Shown: one piece after another, positions 1-9,582 of the stretch | How the letters are laid out: the number at the start of each line of letters is the position of its first letter | Numbering within the stretch: position 1 is the stretch's first letter | Origin: Flavobacterium sp. K5-23 | Lineage (GTDB): Bacteria > Bacteroidota > Bacteroidia > Flavobacteriales > Flavobacteriaceae | NCBI RefSeq assembly: GCF_023278045.1 | Contig: NZ_CP056783.1 | Location: forward strand, 3,381,501 to 3,445,500 | DNA length: 64,000 nt | Direction: 5' to 3' | Notes under the pieces: generated by a model | Told to the model about the DNA's origin: nothing | Databases searched by the model: none | Seen by the model: only the letters and a program-made list of their open reading frames with translations | Translations under genes and position numbers: made by a program

Positions 1-72
1 TAGTGTAATTAGGATAAAACATTCCTGCTTTTATCAATTCAACATTTCTGTTTTAGGATAATGCTATATTGA

Positions 73-936
73 TTATTTTAAATCATATTTATTAATAATA
101 TAATTTGTTATTGGTTTTAAAGGCTTTCCTGTCTCTGGATGAAACCCAGGAGCATTAAAAATTTCTACAATTCCATCATGCTTATAATACCAAATGAGCG
201 GTTTTTCATTCCTGAAAAATTGATGCTCCCCTATAGAATCTAATTTTTCTAACTTCATTACGCTTTCATCAATAGGCACTATAATATTAGAATGCACAAT
301 TCCAAGTTGATCATTTGTACAACTAACTTTTTCATAATGATTTCCCACCCACTTCATACATTCCTTTTTAGAAAAAAACACCCCTTTTACAGTATATCCC
401 ATAAAAAACAAGGATAACAATACTGTAACAATAATTAATACCTTCCTACCTGGCTTATTATCGTTCACTCCCTTTACTATCCCTTTTTTAACATCCAAAT
501 TTCCAGTAACCAATTCTGTAGTTTCTGTTAATACAGCAACTCCCGAATCACTTCTTTCACTACCATTCCCTTTAAGAATATACCTGTTGTATGGTCTTTT
601 ATCAAAATCTACAAGAACGGCTGCTAATTCAATCCTAGAAGTGTTCTCAGTGTCTTTCTCCCCTTTTAAAAATGAAATTACCGGCTTGAATTTTCCAATA
701 TCAAAATTCTCAATTGCCTTCCTTAAGTTCTTTGTTTCAGTCACATTAAAAAACAATCTAAATATATTCCCATCAGTTGTAGACAAGACATTTTCAAATT
801 TCATCAAACACAGATTTCGCAATTGAGCTGGTGTAGGATTTAATAAAATTCCTGATACATCTTCAATTTTAGACACTTCATATTGTGCCCTGATGGCACT
901 TTTATATTCTTCAAAAGTAATTTTACTCATAGACAT
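73..936 (-). CDS. Hypothetical single-pass membrane protein
   Basis: I do not recognise a family. The 287-residue product has a soluble N-terminal half of about 165 residues with no signal peptide, a basic stretch (PGRKVL), one hydrophobic segment at about 165-185, and a C-terminal domain of about 100 residues. The C-terminal domain has two cysteines close to the membrane (ECMKW and VSCTN), possibly a disulfide. This is the layout of a type II membrane protein with a periplasmic tail. The start ATG at 936 is followed two codons later by a second ATG, so either could be used. It is a lone minus-strand gene, and a TAnnTTTG-like box lies about 130 bases upstream (1068-1075). Confidence 0.6.
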   Translation of the reverse strand: MSMSKITFEEYKSAIRAQYEVSKIEDVSGILLNPTPAQLRNLCLMKFENVLSTTDGNIFRLFFNVTETKNLRKAIENFDIGKFKPVISFLKGEKDTENTSRIELAAVLVDFDKRPYNRYILKGNGSERSDSGVAVLTETTELVTGNLDVKKGIVKGVNDNKPGRKVLIIVTVLLSLFFMGYTVKGVFFSKKECMKWVGNHYEKVSCTNDQLGIVHSNIIVPIDESVMKLEKLDSIGEHQFFRNEKPLIWYYKHDGIVEIFNAPGFHPETGKPLKPITNYIINKYDLK

Positions 937-1258
937 TATTGGAATTAATTAGAATACACTGGAAACCTTCGGAATTATCGGAATGACCGGAATTCATTGC
1001 AAATAGTCACCCAAAGACAGCATTCCTTTGCTTCAGAATTAGTTCTTGTTTTAACCTGCAATTAAAACAAATGTACGAAACTAGTTTCAAAAAAGTGTTG
1101 CTAAACAGTATAGCCAGTTTATCCGAGAAGTATAAATAATACTATCCTGTTTCAGCACACTTCACTTCCCGAACCAAAATTAAATGGCAAAGCCTTAAAC
1201 AATATTCGAATCAACTTTTCGAACAGCAATGCCTATGTCAAATTTTTAAATCAAAATT
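937..1258. other. Intergenic region between divergent genes
   Basis: This 322-base gap separates a minus-strand gene from a plus-strand gene, so it must hold both promoters. On the minus strand 1068-1075 reads TACATTTG, which matches the Bacteroidota -7 box TAnnTTTG, but I see no good -33 TTTG at the right distance. Just upstream of the minus gene (about 959-993) GGAA/GGAAT motifs recur four times. No further ORF or RNA gene is evident. Confidence 0.4.
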
Positions 1259-1450
1259 ATGAAAAAAACAGTTCTTATAGGAGTGTTAGCAATTACAACT
1301 GTGTTAACAATATCATGTACAACGGATTCAGTTGAGACTGAAAATTTAAAAGACGTTAATGAAATCAAAACAATTGGGGTTTCAGGAAATGTCATATATG
1401 CAGATGGCCCAGGAGATGACCAAATTATAATAAACCCTCCAAAACCGTAA
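1259..1450 (+). CDS. Small lipoprotein beside a sensor-kinase gene
   Basis: This 63-residue product starts MKKTVLIG, has a hydrophobic core and a lipobox-like TISC with the cysteine at about residue 20, so it is probably a membrane-anchored lipoprotein. The mature part is only about 43 residues, acidic, and ends in a glycine- and proline-rich tail (ADGPGDD... NPPKP). It sits 59 bases upstream of a TPR sensor kinase and its response regulator on the same strand. No family is recognised. Position and size make it a candidate ligand or accessory subunit of that kinase, which is inference only. Confidence 0.6.
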   Translation: MKKTVLIGVLAITTVLTISCTTDSVETENLKDVNEIKTIGVSGNVIYADGPGDDQIIINPPKP

Positions 1451-1509
1451 TCAATAAATTAATTTAAATTATTAAGTATTAATTACTAAATTCGGGGAAA
1501 GTTTCAATT

Positions 1510-3234
1510 ATGTTTCGTTCCCCGATATTTATTTTCCTTCTACTCTTTTCAATCTATTCTTGTGACAATATCCCAAAAGACAAAACAACTCTTATAAAAG
1601 AAAAACCTAAAACTGTAAACAGTATTGAAGCACGAAAATTATTAGACAAAGCCGATGTTTTTAATTCAAACCAAAAATTTGACAGTGCTTATTATTTTTA
1701 CAACCGTTCCAAAATAATTTATGAATTGGAAAATGACAGTGCAAATATTGCCTATAATTTAATACAAATGGCATCAATGCAACAGGTATTGAGTGATTAT
1801 ATAGGGAGTGAAAAAAATTTAATAGAAGCCTTATTATATATACAACAAGGATCCCCTTATAAATCAGCAGCCTACAATTCACTTGGTATCTCTTCAAAGG
1901 AACTATACAATTACGAAGATGCTTTGTATTATTATAACAAAGCTAAAATTAACACTACAGATACTATAGCACAAATACAAATTGTCAATAATAAAGCAAA
2001 CATCCATATCAAACAAAAAAAATACGAATCCTCTATACAACTTCTTGAGCCATTATTAAAATCAAAAATATTAGAAACCAATGAAGTTAGAAAAGCTAAA
2101 ATTTTGGACAATTTAGGATTTTCATATTTCAAAAATAACAAGTATCAGGATGGATTGTCTATGATGCTAGAAGCACTATCGATTAGAAAAAAAAATAATG
2201 ATATATATGCTTTAATAAGTAGTAATTTACATCTTGCTGAATATTTTCAAAAAAGCCAACCTCAAACAGCAAATGAATATGCTCTAAATGCGTATCAAAT
2301 CTCCAAGAATATACACAATGTTGATTCCAGATTAGAATCACTCTCTTTTTTAATCGCTCATAATTTTGAAAAAAAATCAAATCAATTTGCAGTTGAATAC
2401 ATAAAGCTTAACGATAGTATTCTAAACGTTCGTAATAACGCTAAAAACCAGTTTATAAAAATAAAATTTGACAGTGAACAAAATAGAGCAGAAAACCTTA
2501 AACTAACAGCTCAAAAAGCTGAGAATGCATTGCAATTAGAGTTGCAAAAAAACAGAACCTTAATCTTGTCTTTTGTGCTATTAATTGGTGCTACAATTAC
2601 TGTGTTTATTGTTTATTATTTAAGAGCAAAAAACAAAAGGGAAAAAATTCAAACCTCCTACAATACTGAAATTAGAATAGCAAAAAAACTACATGATGAA
2701 TTGGCAAATGATGTCTATCAAACAATGGCATTTGCTGAAACACAAGATCTTTCTTCATTTAACAACAAAGAAACCCTACTCAATAATCTTGACACCATCT
2801 ATTCCAGAACCCGTAACATCTCTAAAGAAAACAGTACCATAGAAACAGGAATTAATTTTATACCAAACCTTAAAGAAATGATGGCTGGCTTTAATACGGA
2901 AGCAACTAATATCATATTAAACGGATTGGACACCATCAATTGGTCTTCCATTGAAAACACAAAAAAAATAACCGTTTATCGAGTGCTACAAGAACTCTTG
3001 GTCAATATGAAAAAACACAGTAAAAGCAGTTTAGTTGTGATTTTTTTTAAAATAAATGAAAATAAAATCTGTTTGGATTACACTGATAACGGGGTTGGAG
3101 CTACATTTGATAAAATAAAAAACAAAAACGGACTTCAAAATGTGGAAAACCGTATTCAAGCTATAAAAGGAACAGTTACTTTTGACACTAAATCCGATAA
3201 AGGATTCAAAGCAACTATTTCATTTCCTATATAA
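1510..3234 (+). CDS. TPR-containing sensor histidine kinase
   Basis: This 574-residue protein begins with a lipoprotein-type signal peptide (IYSC). About 300 residues of tetratricopeptide-like helical repeats follow, then a coiled-coil stretch, a membrane segment at about 350-370, and a HisKA_3/NarX-type kinase core. The phospho-acceptor is His395 in KKLHDELAND. The ATPase part shows an N-box-like region (VLQELLVNMKKHSKSS), a G1 box (DNGVGA) and a late GLQNVENRI motif. The TPR domain is therefore predicted to be periplasmic and the kinase cytoplasmic. The response regulator starts 10 bases downstream, so the two form a two-component pair. The signal sensed is unknown; the small lipoprotein just upstream is one candidate. 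Confidence 0.85.
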   Translation: MFRSPIFIFLLLFSIYSCDNIPKDKTTLIKEKPKTVNSIEARKLLDKADVFNSNQKFDSAYYFYNRSKIIYELENDSANIAYNLIQMASMQQVLSDYIGSEKNLIEALLYIQQGSPYKSAAYNSLGISSKELYNYEDALYYYNKAKINTTDTIAQIQIVNNKANIHIKQKKYESSIQLLEPLLKSKILETNEVRKAKILDNLGFSYFKNNKYQDGLSMMLEALSIRKKNNDIYALISSNLHLAEYFQKSQPQTANEYALNAYQISKNIHNVDSRLESLSFLIAHNFEKKSNQFAVEYIKLNDSILNVRNNAKNQFIKIKFDSEQNRAENLKLTAQKAENALQLELQKNRTLILSFVLLIGATITVFIVYYLRAKNKREKIQTSYNTEIRIAKKLHDELANDVYQTMAFAETQDLSSFNNKETLLNNLDTIYSRTRNISKENSTIETGINFIPNLKEMMAGFNTEATNIILNGLDTINWSSIENTKKITVYRVLQELLVNMKKHSKSSLVVIFFKINENKICLDYTDNGVGATFDKIKNKNGLQNVENRIQAIKGTVTFDTKSDKGFKATISFPI

Positions 3235-3244
3235 ACATTGACTT

Positions 3245-3913
3245 ATGTTAAAAAAAATATTAATCGCCGAAGATTTAGACAGCATCAGTATTGCAGTGGT
3301 GCAAGCATTAGAAGAACTTAATATAGCGGACATAAAGCACGCCAAATACTGTGATGATGCTTTACTTCAAATAAAAAAAGCGCTCCAAGATAACGTTCCT
3401 TATGATTTATTAATTAGTGATTTATCGTTTAAGCCAGATCACAGAGAAAACAAATTGAATAGTGGAGATGAACTTATTGAAGCTGTGAAAAAAGTACAAC
3501 CAGACATTAAAACAATTGTTTTTTCAATTGAAGACAAGTCGTATCGTATAAAATCCCTGTTTAATGACCTAGGAATTAATGCTTATGTTTCAAAGGGAAG
3601 GAATAGTATCCCTCAATTACAAAAAGCCATCCAGAATGTTTTTACTGATGATGAAAAAATAGTATCTCCTGAACTTGAGTATGCATTAAGAGATAAATCC
3701 CTTCACGAAATTGAGTCTTATGATATTTCCTTATTGAAATTATTGTCCAAAGGACTTAATATGGAAGATATTTCTCTAGAATTTAAAGACACAGGAATTA
3801 TTCCTAATGGTTGTAGTAGCATTGAGAAGCGAATAAACAAACTCAAAACCTATTTCAAGGCCAGCAACAATGTACATCTTATAGCTATATCCAAAGACTT
3901 AGGATTAGTATAG
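3245..3913 (+). CDS. Response regulator with REC and LuxR-like domains
   Basis: The 222-residue protein has an N-terminal receiver domain with the acidic pair near residues 9-10 (AEDLD), the phospho-acceptor Asp59 in ISDLS and the conserved lysine in VSKG. The C-terminal 65 residues resemble a LuxR/NarL-type helix-turn-helix (LLSKGLNMEDIS... SSIEKRINKLKTYF), with a small insertion between the expected helices. It lies 10 bases after the TPR sensor kinase and is almost certainly its partner. Targets cannot be told from the sequence. Confidence 0.85.
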   Translation: MLKKILIAEDLDSISIAVVQALEELNIADIKHAKYCDDALLQIKKALQDNVPYDLLISDLSFKPDHRENKLNSGDELIEAVKKVQPDIKTIVFSIEDKSYRIKSLFNDLGINAYVSKGRNSIPQLQKAIQNVFTDDEKIVSPELEYALRDKSLHEIESYDISLLKLLSKGLNMEDISLEFKDTGIIPNGCSSIEKRINKLKTYFKASNNVHLIAISKDLGLV

Positions 3914-4047
3914 TATAATAAAGAAGAGTCTTAGATTTCTTAAAGATTTATAAAAAAAATCCCGTTTACGGTTTCCCGTAAGGAATTTATTTTCAATGTG
4001 TTTAAGTTTGTTAAAATTAAAATTATTCACAATAAAATTAATAAGCT

Positions 4048-4347
4048 ATGGAGAAAAACGACACTATATACATATCAACTGAAGATCTAAATAAGAAAGG
4101 TAAAGTTGATAAATGGAACAAACGCCTTGATGATTATAATAATTATGTGAAAGAATATATTAAACATTACAAAAAATCATTAAATGGAAACGCTATTTCA
4201 TTGACTAAATACCCTTATATGAAAATAAAATCTGAGGGATTAGCTGAGCGCATTAATAAAGCACAAGATAAAAACATTTTAACCGAAAGTCAGGTTAAAA
4301 GAGTTTATAAAATTAAAATGAAATTAATAAAATCAGTCGAATTCTGA
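4048..4347 (+). CDS. Small hypothetical protein
   Basis: The 99-residue product is lysine-rich and hydrophilic, with no signal peptide or membrane segment. It looks mostly helical (NKRLDDYNNYVKEYIKHYKK). No family is recognised. A TAAGTTTG -7-like box lies at 4003-4010, about 40 bases upstream, and a 43-residue lipoprotein-like ORF follows seven bases after its stop codon, so the two are probably co-transcribed. Confidence 0.5.
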   Translation: MEKNDTIYISTEDLNKKGKVDKWNKRLDDYNNYVKEYIKHYKKSLNGNAISLTKYPYMKIKSEGLAERINKAQDKNILTESQVKRVYKIKMKLIKSVEF

Positions 4348-4354
4348 TTTTAAA

Positions 4355-4486
4355 ATGAAAATGAAAAAATTAATTATACTAGGCTTATTCCCACTATTTT
4401 TGTTGTTGTCTTCTTGTCCAATAAAACAAAAAAAAGAACAACGTATTATTAAATATGATAGTTTTAAATTTAAGTATGATGATTAA
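4355..4486 (+). CDS. Very small lipoprotein-like ORF
   Basis: ATG at 4355 opens a 43-codon frame. It encodes MKMKKLIILG, a leucine/phenylalanine core, the lipobox-like LLSSC with cysteine at residue 21, and a charged tail of 22 residues ending KFKYDD. The positive N-region, hydrophobic core and Ser-Ser-Cys are what a Bacteroidota lipoprotein signal looks like, which is why I think this short frame is real. It directly follows the 99-residue gene. Confidence 0.45.
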   Translation: MKMKKLIILGLFPLFLLLSSCPIKQKKEQRIIKYDSFKFKYDD

Positions 4487-4551
4487 ATCAAGACATCAAC
4501 TACATATTAATAGAAGTCTTTAACAAACCTATTTTAGTACTAAACTATTAA

Positions 4552-5355
4552 ATGAAATATTTCTTCACGTTTCTATTTCTACTTTATATTTCGATTTTAT
4601 ATCCACAAGCCAAACTCGTTTCTTGGAACTTGGAAAATTTTGGAAAATCAAAGTCTGATGAAACAATCAGTTATATTGCCAATACATTAAAAAATTATGA
4701 TTTAGTAGCCATTCAAGAAGTAGTGGCGGGATATGGCGGCGCCCAAGCTGTAGCTAAACTTGCTGACGAGCTAAACAGAAAAGGAGCCAAATGGGATTAT
4801 GTAATCAGTGAGCCTACAAGTAGCAGTGCCTACAAAACAGAACGTTATGCTTTTCTTTGGAAAACAGCTGTACTAAAAAAAATAGGCAACCCTTGGTTAG
4901 AAATAAAATACCATCTTGAAATTGATAGAGAACCTTATTTCTGTACGTTTGAATATCAAAAAAAACAGTTTACAATTGTCAATTTTCACGCAATTACCAA
5001 AAGTAAACAGCCCGAAACGGAGATTAAATATTTTAAATACCTCCCAGAGGAATATCCAACCTTGAATTTGATATTCGCTGGAGACTTCAATTGCCCACAA
5101 TCGCATACAGTTTTTAATCCTTTGAAAAAAATGGGATATAAAGCCATTTTAGAAAATCAAAAGACATCTTTAAAACAAGAATGTAAAAATGGAGAATGTT
5201 TATCGGCTGAATTCGATAATATGCACTACTCCACCATTAAAGTAAAACCACTAAATTCAGGAATTATATCATTTTATAAAAGCTTCAACTCCTTAAAAGA
5301 AGCAAGAGCAGTATCTGACCACATTCCTATATGGTTTGAATTTTCTCTTAACTGA
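4552..5355 (+). CDS. Secreted endonuclease/exonuclease/phosphatase-family protein
   Basis: This 267-residue protein has an N-terminal signal peptide (MKYFFTFLFLLYISIL, then PQA) and a DNase I-like fold. The metal- and phosphate-site motifs are visible in order: SWNLENFG, the glutamate in AIQEVV, the histidine in VNFHAI, AGDFNC (Asp/Asn) and the C-terminal SDHIPIW (Asp-His pair). The family cleaves phosphodiesters in nucleic acids or removes phosphate from small substrates; the substrate here cannot be told. It is predicted to act in the periplasm or outside the cell. Alone on its strand segment. Confidence 0.8.
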   Translation: MKYFFTFLFLLYISILYPQAKLVSWNLENFGKSKSDETISYIANTLKNYDLVAIQEVVAGYGGAQAVAKLADELNRKGAKWDYVISEPTSSSAYKTERYAFLWKTAVLKKIGNPWLEIKYHLEIDREPYFCTFEYQKKQFTIVNFHAITKSKQPETEIKYFKYLPEEYPTLNLIFAGDFNCPQSHTVFNPLKKMGYKAILENQKTSLKQECKNGECLSAEFDNMHYSTIKVKPLNSGIISFYKSFNSLKEARAVSDHIPIWFEFSLN

Positions 5356-5484
5356 TTTTATAGGTATACAATAGAAATACCTTTCTGTCTTTTTTATTGT
5401 AACAATAAGCAATGATTATAGTCAAACAATAAGCTGTAAACAATTAGTATATTTACATTTTATTAGAAACCAAAATCATTATTC

Positions 5485-7617
5485 ATGAATAAATTTTCAA
5501 TTCTCTTTCTGAGTTGCATTGTATCATTATCTTCAATTGGTCAAACCAAAAAATTAACGCTCGAAGAAGGTGTTTTACAACAAAATCGCCAATTTAAAGC
5601 TGACAACCTAAGTGGTTTTAATTGGATTCCAAAATCAAACCAGTATGTTTATTATACAGAAGGTTGGTCAAAAATGAAAACTGCCAATACCGCCGATTCA
5701 AAAGCTAATGAATTAGTCAAATTAGTCGATGTTAATTCAGCATTAGGAACTAATTTGAAACACTTTTTCGGGACAGAATGGATTGATTCAAACACCCTTT
5801 TATTTACTGATGCAGGAAAATATTATACGTATTCAATTGCTACAAAATCAGGAAAATTAATTCAGACACTTCCTGAAAAGGCAGAAAATCAAACTTTCGA
5901 TACAGCAAAAGAAAATCTAGCTTTTACTGAAGTTAACAATTTATATTTTCTGAATAAAAACAACCAAAAAATTACGGTTACTAATGAAACAAACGAAGGT
6001 ATTGTTTCAGGTCAGGCCATTTCAAGAAGTGAATTCGGCATCAGTAATGGAATCTTCTGGTCGCCAAAAGCATCTTTTTTAGCTTTTTATCAAAAAGACC
6101 AATCTGATGTGGCCGATTATCCTTTGCTAGACATCACCCAGACTCCGGGGAAATTAGAAAATATAAAATACCCAATGATTGGTCAAAAAAGTGAAAAACC
6201 AAGAGTGGGAATCTACAATCTTACGACTCAAAAAACGGTTTTTATTTCTCCAAAAGGAAATCAAGAAGATTATCTAACTAATCTTTCCTGGACTCCAGAT
6301 GAAAAATATGTTGTGATTGCCGAGTTGAATCGTGGACAAAATGATATGTCCTTGAATGTGTATGACTCACAAACGGGAAATTTTGTAAGAACCATACTTA
6401 ATGAAAAAAATGATCGTTGGGTAGAACCGGAACATCCAGCTTATTTTCCAAACAACAAATCGAATAATTTTGTTTGGATCAGCGAAAAAGATGGATTCAA
6501 TAATATGTACTACTATTCTATTGAAGGGAAACTTATAAAAAAACTGACTGATAATAAATTCCCATTAAGAACAATCCTAGGAAGCAATCCTGCTGGAACG
6601 GAGATTTATTTTTCGGCAACAGGAGAAAAAGGCATTAATATGTTAGCTTACAAAGTCAATCTAAAAGGAAAACAAACGCTAATCACTAAAGAAGAAGGCG
6701 TACATACAGTATCAATAAGTACAGATGGAAACTGGTTTTTTGATGAATATTCTAATCATTCAACGCCTTCAAAATCTGTTTTATACGATAAAAATTTAAA
6801 ATCTAAAACACTTCTTGAAAGCACTAATAAATATGAAGGTTATGCTTTAGGAACTTCTGAAGTTAAAACTATAAAATCAGCTGATGGAACAACTGATTTA
6901 TACACCCGATTAATCAAGCCAAGTGATTTTGACCCTAGTAAAAAATACCCGGTTTTAGTTTATGTATATGGAGGACCACATGCACAATTGGTGACGAATT
7001 CCTTTCTAGATGGAGCCAGTCTTTGGATGTACTGGATGGCTGAACAAGGATATTTAGTATATACGGTTGATAACCGTGGATCTGACAATCGTGGTTTTGA
7101 ATTTGAAAGCATAATCCACGGCCGCTTAGGTGTCAATGAAATGGAGGACCAGATGAAAGGTGTTGAATATTTGAAATCCCTTCCTTATGTTGACGGAAAT
7201 CGTTTGGCGGTTCACGGTTGGAGTTTTGGAGGATTTATGACCACTTCATTGTTATTGCGTAAACCGGATGTTTTTAAAGTAGGTGTTGCGGGAGGTCCAG
7301 TAACTGACTGGAAATATTATGAAATTATGTATGGAGAACGTTATATGGATACTCCAGCGGAAAACCAAAAAGGTTTTGACGAGGCCAACACCTTAAATTA
7401 TGTGAAGGATTTAAAAGAAAAATTGCTTTTAATTCATGGAACCAGTGATGATGTGGTGGTAATGCAACATAATTTAGCATTGGTTAAAAAGTTTGTAGAA
7501 GCTGGAAAACAAATGGATTTTTTCCCTTATCCAATGCACAAACACAATGTTTCAGGAAAAGACCGAGTGCATCTTATGACCAAAGTGTTGAATTATGTAA
7601 TCGACAATAATAAATAG
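5485..7617 (+). CDS. S9 family dipeptidyl-peptidase (DPP-IV type)
   Basis: This 710-residue secreted protein starts with a signal peptide (up to SIGQ) and has an N-terminal beta-propeller (DPPIV_N) to about residue 470. The C-terminal alpha/beta-hydrolase domain carries the catalytic triad: Ser580 in GWSFGG, an Asp in GTSDDVV (about 655-656) and His687 in HKHNVSG. The YGGPHAQ segment near 500 matches the oxyanion region of the family. The length agrees with Bacteroidota DPP-IV enzymes (about 720 residues), which remove X-Pro dipeptides from peptides in the periplasm. It is a single gene followed by a strong terminator shared with the convergent glsA remnant. Confidence 0.9.
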   Translation: MNKFSILFLSCIVSLSSIGQTKKLTLEEGVLQQNRQFKADNLSGFNWIPKSNQYVYYTEGWSKMKTANTADSKANELVKLVDVNSALGTNLKHFFGTEWIDSNTLLFTDAGKYYTYSIATKSGKLIQTLPEKAENQTFDTAKENLAFTEVNNLYFLNKNNQKITVTNETNEGIVSGQAISRSEFGISNGIFWSPKASFLAFYQKDQSDVADYPLLDITQTPGKLENIKYPMIGQKSEKPRVGIYNLTTQKTVFISPKGNQEDYLTNLSWTPDEKYVVIAELNRGQNDMSLNVYDSQTGNFVRTILNEKNDRWVEPEHPAYFPNNKSNNFVWISEKDGFNNMYYYSIEGKLIKKLTDNKFPLRTILGSNPAGTEIYFSATGEKGINMLAYKVNLKGKQTLITKEEGVHTVSISTDGNWFFDEYSNHSTPSKSVLYDKNLKSKTLLESTNKYEGYALGTSEVKTIKSADGTTDLYTRLIKPSDFDPSKKYPVLVYVYGGPHAQLVTNSFLDGASLWMYWMAEQGYLVYTVDNRGSDNRGFEFESIIHGRLGVNEMEDQMKGVEYLKSLPYVDGNRLAVHGWSFGGFMTTSLLLRKPDVFKVGVAGGPVTDWKYYEIMYGERYMDTPAENQKGFDEANTLNYVKDLKEKLLLIHGTSDDVVVMQHNLALVKKFVEAGKQMDFFPYPMHKHNVSGKDRVHLMTKVLNYVIDNNK

Positions 7618-7773
7618 TTCTAAGAGCTATTTAGCTTCGCTGAATCTTCGATTTCCTGCTTTACATTGTAATCTATTAATTTTTTAAAGGAATAAATAGG
7701 ATTTCCACTGCAAACGAAGTTCACTGAACTCTGATAAAAATAGAAATCAAGTGAAGTAATCAGGGCTAAAAGA

Positions 7774-7803
7774 CAAAAGCCAATCTTAATTGATTGGCTT
7801 TTG
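7774..7803. terminator. Bidirectional terminator (peptidase / glsA)
   Basis: A near-perfect hairpin with a 12-base stem (CAAAAGCCAATC paired with GATTGGCTTTTG) has A and T runs on both sides. It lies between two convergent genes and can stop transcription from either. Confidence 0.8.
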
Positions 7804-8457
7804 TTTTATATATAAATATTGAAAATTAAAATATAGACAATCCTGTTTTAGTAGTAAATAATTCCAAGGCATGCATTCCTAATTCTGAATTTCCTTTTTT
7901 GTTTAATTTAGGAGACCAAGTGGCAATCACAAAATTATTAGGATACAAAGCAACAATTCCGCCCCCTATTCCGCTTTTACCTGGCAAACCTACTTTATAG
8001 GTAAACTCACCTGACTCATCATAGAAACCGCAAGTTTGCATTAAAGCATTGAGTCGTTTCACTTGACTTTTAGTCAAAATTTGTTTCCCTTCTTTCGTTT
8101 TTCCCTCATTGGCAAAAAAGAAAAAAGAATTTGCCAGTTCTAGACAATTCATTTCAATAGAACATTGATGGAAATAAAAATCCAAAACGGTGTCTACATC
8201 ATTTTCAATATTCCCAAAAGACTTTAAAAAATTGGCTAAAGCCGCATTTCTAAAACGGGTATCTTTTTCAGATTGAGCTACTGATATATTATAATCTATG
8301 GTACGACTTCCTGAAATCATTCGAACAAATTCCAGAAAATCGTCTTTTGGATTTTTTAAACAAGAAACTAAAATATCTGCAATAACAATGGCTCCCGAGT
8401 TTATGAATGGGTTTCTGGGAATGCCTTTCTCATATTCTAGTTGGATTAAAGAATTAA

Positions 8458-8492
8458 TACCAAACACATGTATTATATGGCCCAAATTTTAT
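8458..8492. repeat. IS terminal inverted repeat, left
   Basis: It starts TACCAAACAC. Compared with the reverse complement of the other end, the first eight bases are identical and about two thirds of the 35 bases match. Confidence 0.75.
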
Positions 8493-9009
8493 CTAAAAAT
8501 ACATAGCTATATCCACAGATACTCATTACCTCTTTTTTGCTTGTAGCTTTTACGACATTAGTAATGAAATCTTCTACATCTTCCAATGAATTATAAAATT
8601 TATTAGAAAATTCTCGTTTGTATTTTGCCCACATTTTTTCAGCGGGATTAAGTTCTGGACTATATGGTGGTAGAAAAACCAAAACAATATTTTCAGGAAT
8701 GATTAATTTTTTTGCCTTATGAAACCTTCCATTATCCAGCACCATTATTTTGAGTTCTTTCGGATTTTCCTTTGAGAAATTATCTAAAAAAACTTGAAAA
8801 TTATCAGCGTTGCAATGTGGGAGTATTAATTGAAAATGGTCTCCAGTTATGGGCGAAAAAGCTCCAGAAAGCCAAGTTGATTTAAAAACTTGTTGGAAAG
8901 CACAAATCGGCTTAACACTAATAGCAGTAACTGATTTTCCGTTTCGAGTGAACAAACCAAAACGCGATTCATCTTGAAAATACAAGTTTACAGAGTCAAA
9001 ATCACCCAC
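8473..9009 (-). CDS. IS630-type transposase, catalytic part (ORF B)
   Basis: The ORF holds a complete DDE_3 catalytic domain: first Asp in YFQDESRFG, second Asp in MVLDNGRFH, and the Glu in NPAEKMW after the LPPYSPEL motif typical of IS630 transposases. A GTG at 9009 could start it, but the same frame is open from 9051 and its upstream codons (KDFGRICQEIALNTV) resemble the linker seen in single-frame homologues. It is therefore probably made as a fusion with ORF A by a -1 shift. It catalyses cut-and-paste of the element at TA sites. Confidence 0.85.
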   Translation of the reverse strand: MGDFDSVNLYFQDESRFGLFTRNGKSVTAISVKPICAFQQVFKSTWLSGAFSPITGDHFQLILPHCNADNFQVFLDNFSKENPKELKIMVLDNGRFHKAKKLIIPENIVLVFLPPYSPELNPAEKMWAKYKREFSNKFYNSLEDVEDFITNVVKATSKKEVMSICGYSYVFLDKIWAI

Positions 9010-9020
9010 CGTATTTAGTG

Positions 9021-9536
9021 CTATTTCTTGACAGATTCGTCCGAAGTCTTTTTAAAAGAGATTCCCTGATCTTCGTCTTTTTGGACATGACTTTTGCGGG
9101 CTACTTTTACACTTGATTTAAAATTCCTGATGCAATAATAAAGCAACGTATTGTAATTGAAAGTCTTCCCTGATTCTTTTTCAATCCAATCTTTAAGCTC
9201 AACATAGCCTTGAAGTCCATTTTGAGGGTCGTTGAGTTTTGTTTCCAACATATTGTGTTCAATAGCATTAAAAGCCGACGGCTTAAAACCTGTTTTTTGA
9301 TGCTTCATCAAACCCTCAATTCCAGAATTAAGGTATAATGTCCTCCAATTCTGAACGCTATTAGGGTCAACCACAGCTAATTTAGCAACCTCACGTTTAG
9401 AAATCCCTACTTTTTCGTTTTGCTTCAAAATCAGCAGAACTCTCAAACGTTGACCAATAAACGGAATAGATTGTTTGAGCAGATTTTTTATTTCTTTTTC
9501 GGTTTCCTTAATTACCAAAATTTTTGCATGCGCCAT
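9021..9536 (-). CDS. IS630-type transposase, DNA-binding part (ORF A)
   Basis: This part has a helix-turn-helix: ISKREVAKLAVVDPNSVQNW is the recognition motif near residue 70 and is followed by a winged-helix-like region. I chose the ATG at 9536 (MAHAKILVIK) because it gives the usual N-terminus; upstream in-frame codons lie in the terminal repeat. The frame ends at 9021 and overlaps ORF B by about 30 bases. A TTTTAAAAAG tract near 9048-9057 (minus strand), where AAA AAG is read, is where a ribosome would have to slip by -1 to join both parts. Confidence 0.8.
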   Translation of the reverse strand: MAHAKILVIKETEKEIKNLLKQSIPFIGQRLRVLLILKQNEKVGISKREVAKLAVVDPNSVQNWRTLYLNSGIEGLMKHQKTGFKPSAFNAIEHNMLETKLNDPQNGLQGYVELKDWIEKESGKTFNYNTLLYYCIRNFKSSVKVARKSHVQKDEDQGISFKKTSDESVKK

Positions 9537-9582
9537 GATTACTTTTATAATATAGTCCAAATATAACATAAAAAAACCAATT

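Noticed and set aside
3966..3981. Terminator TTACGG/CCGTAA after the response regulator
   Set aside because: The hairpin is short and no clean T run follows; the evidence is too weak to list.
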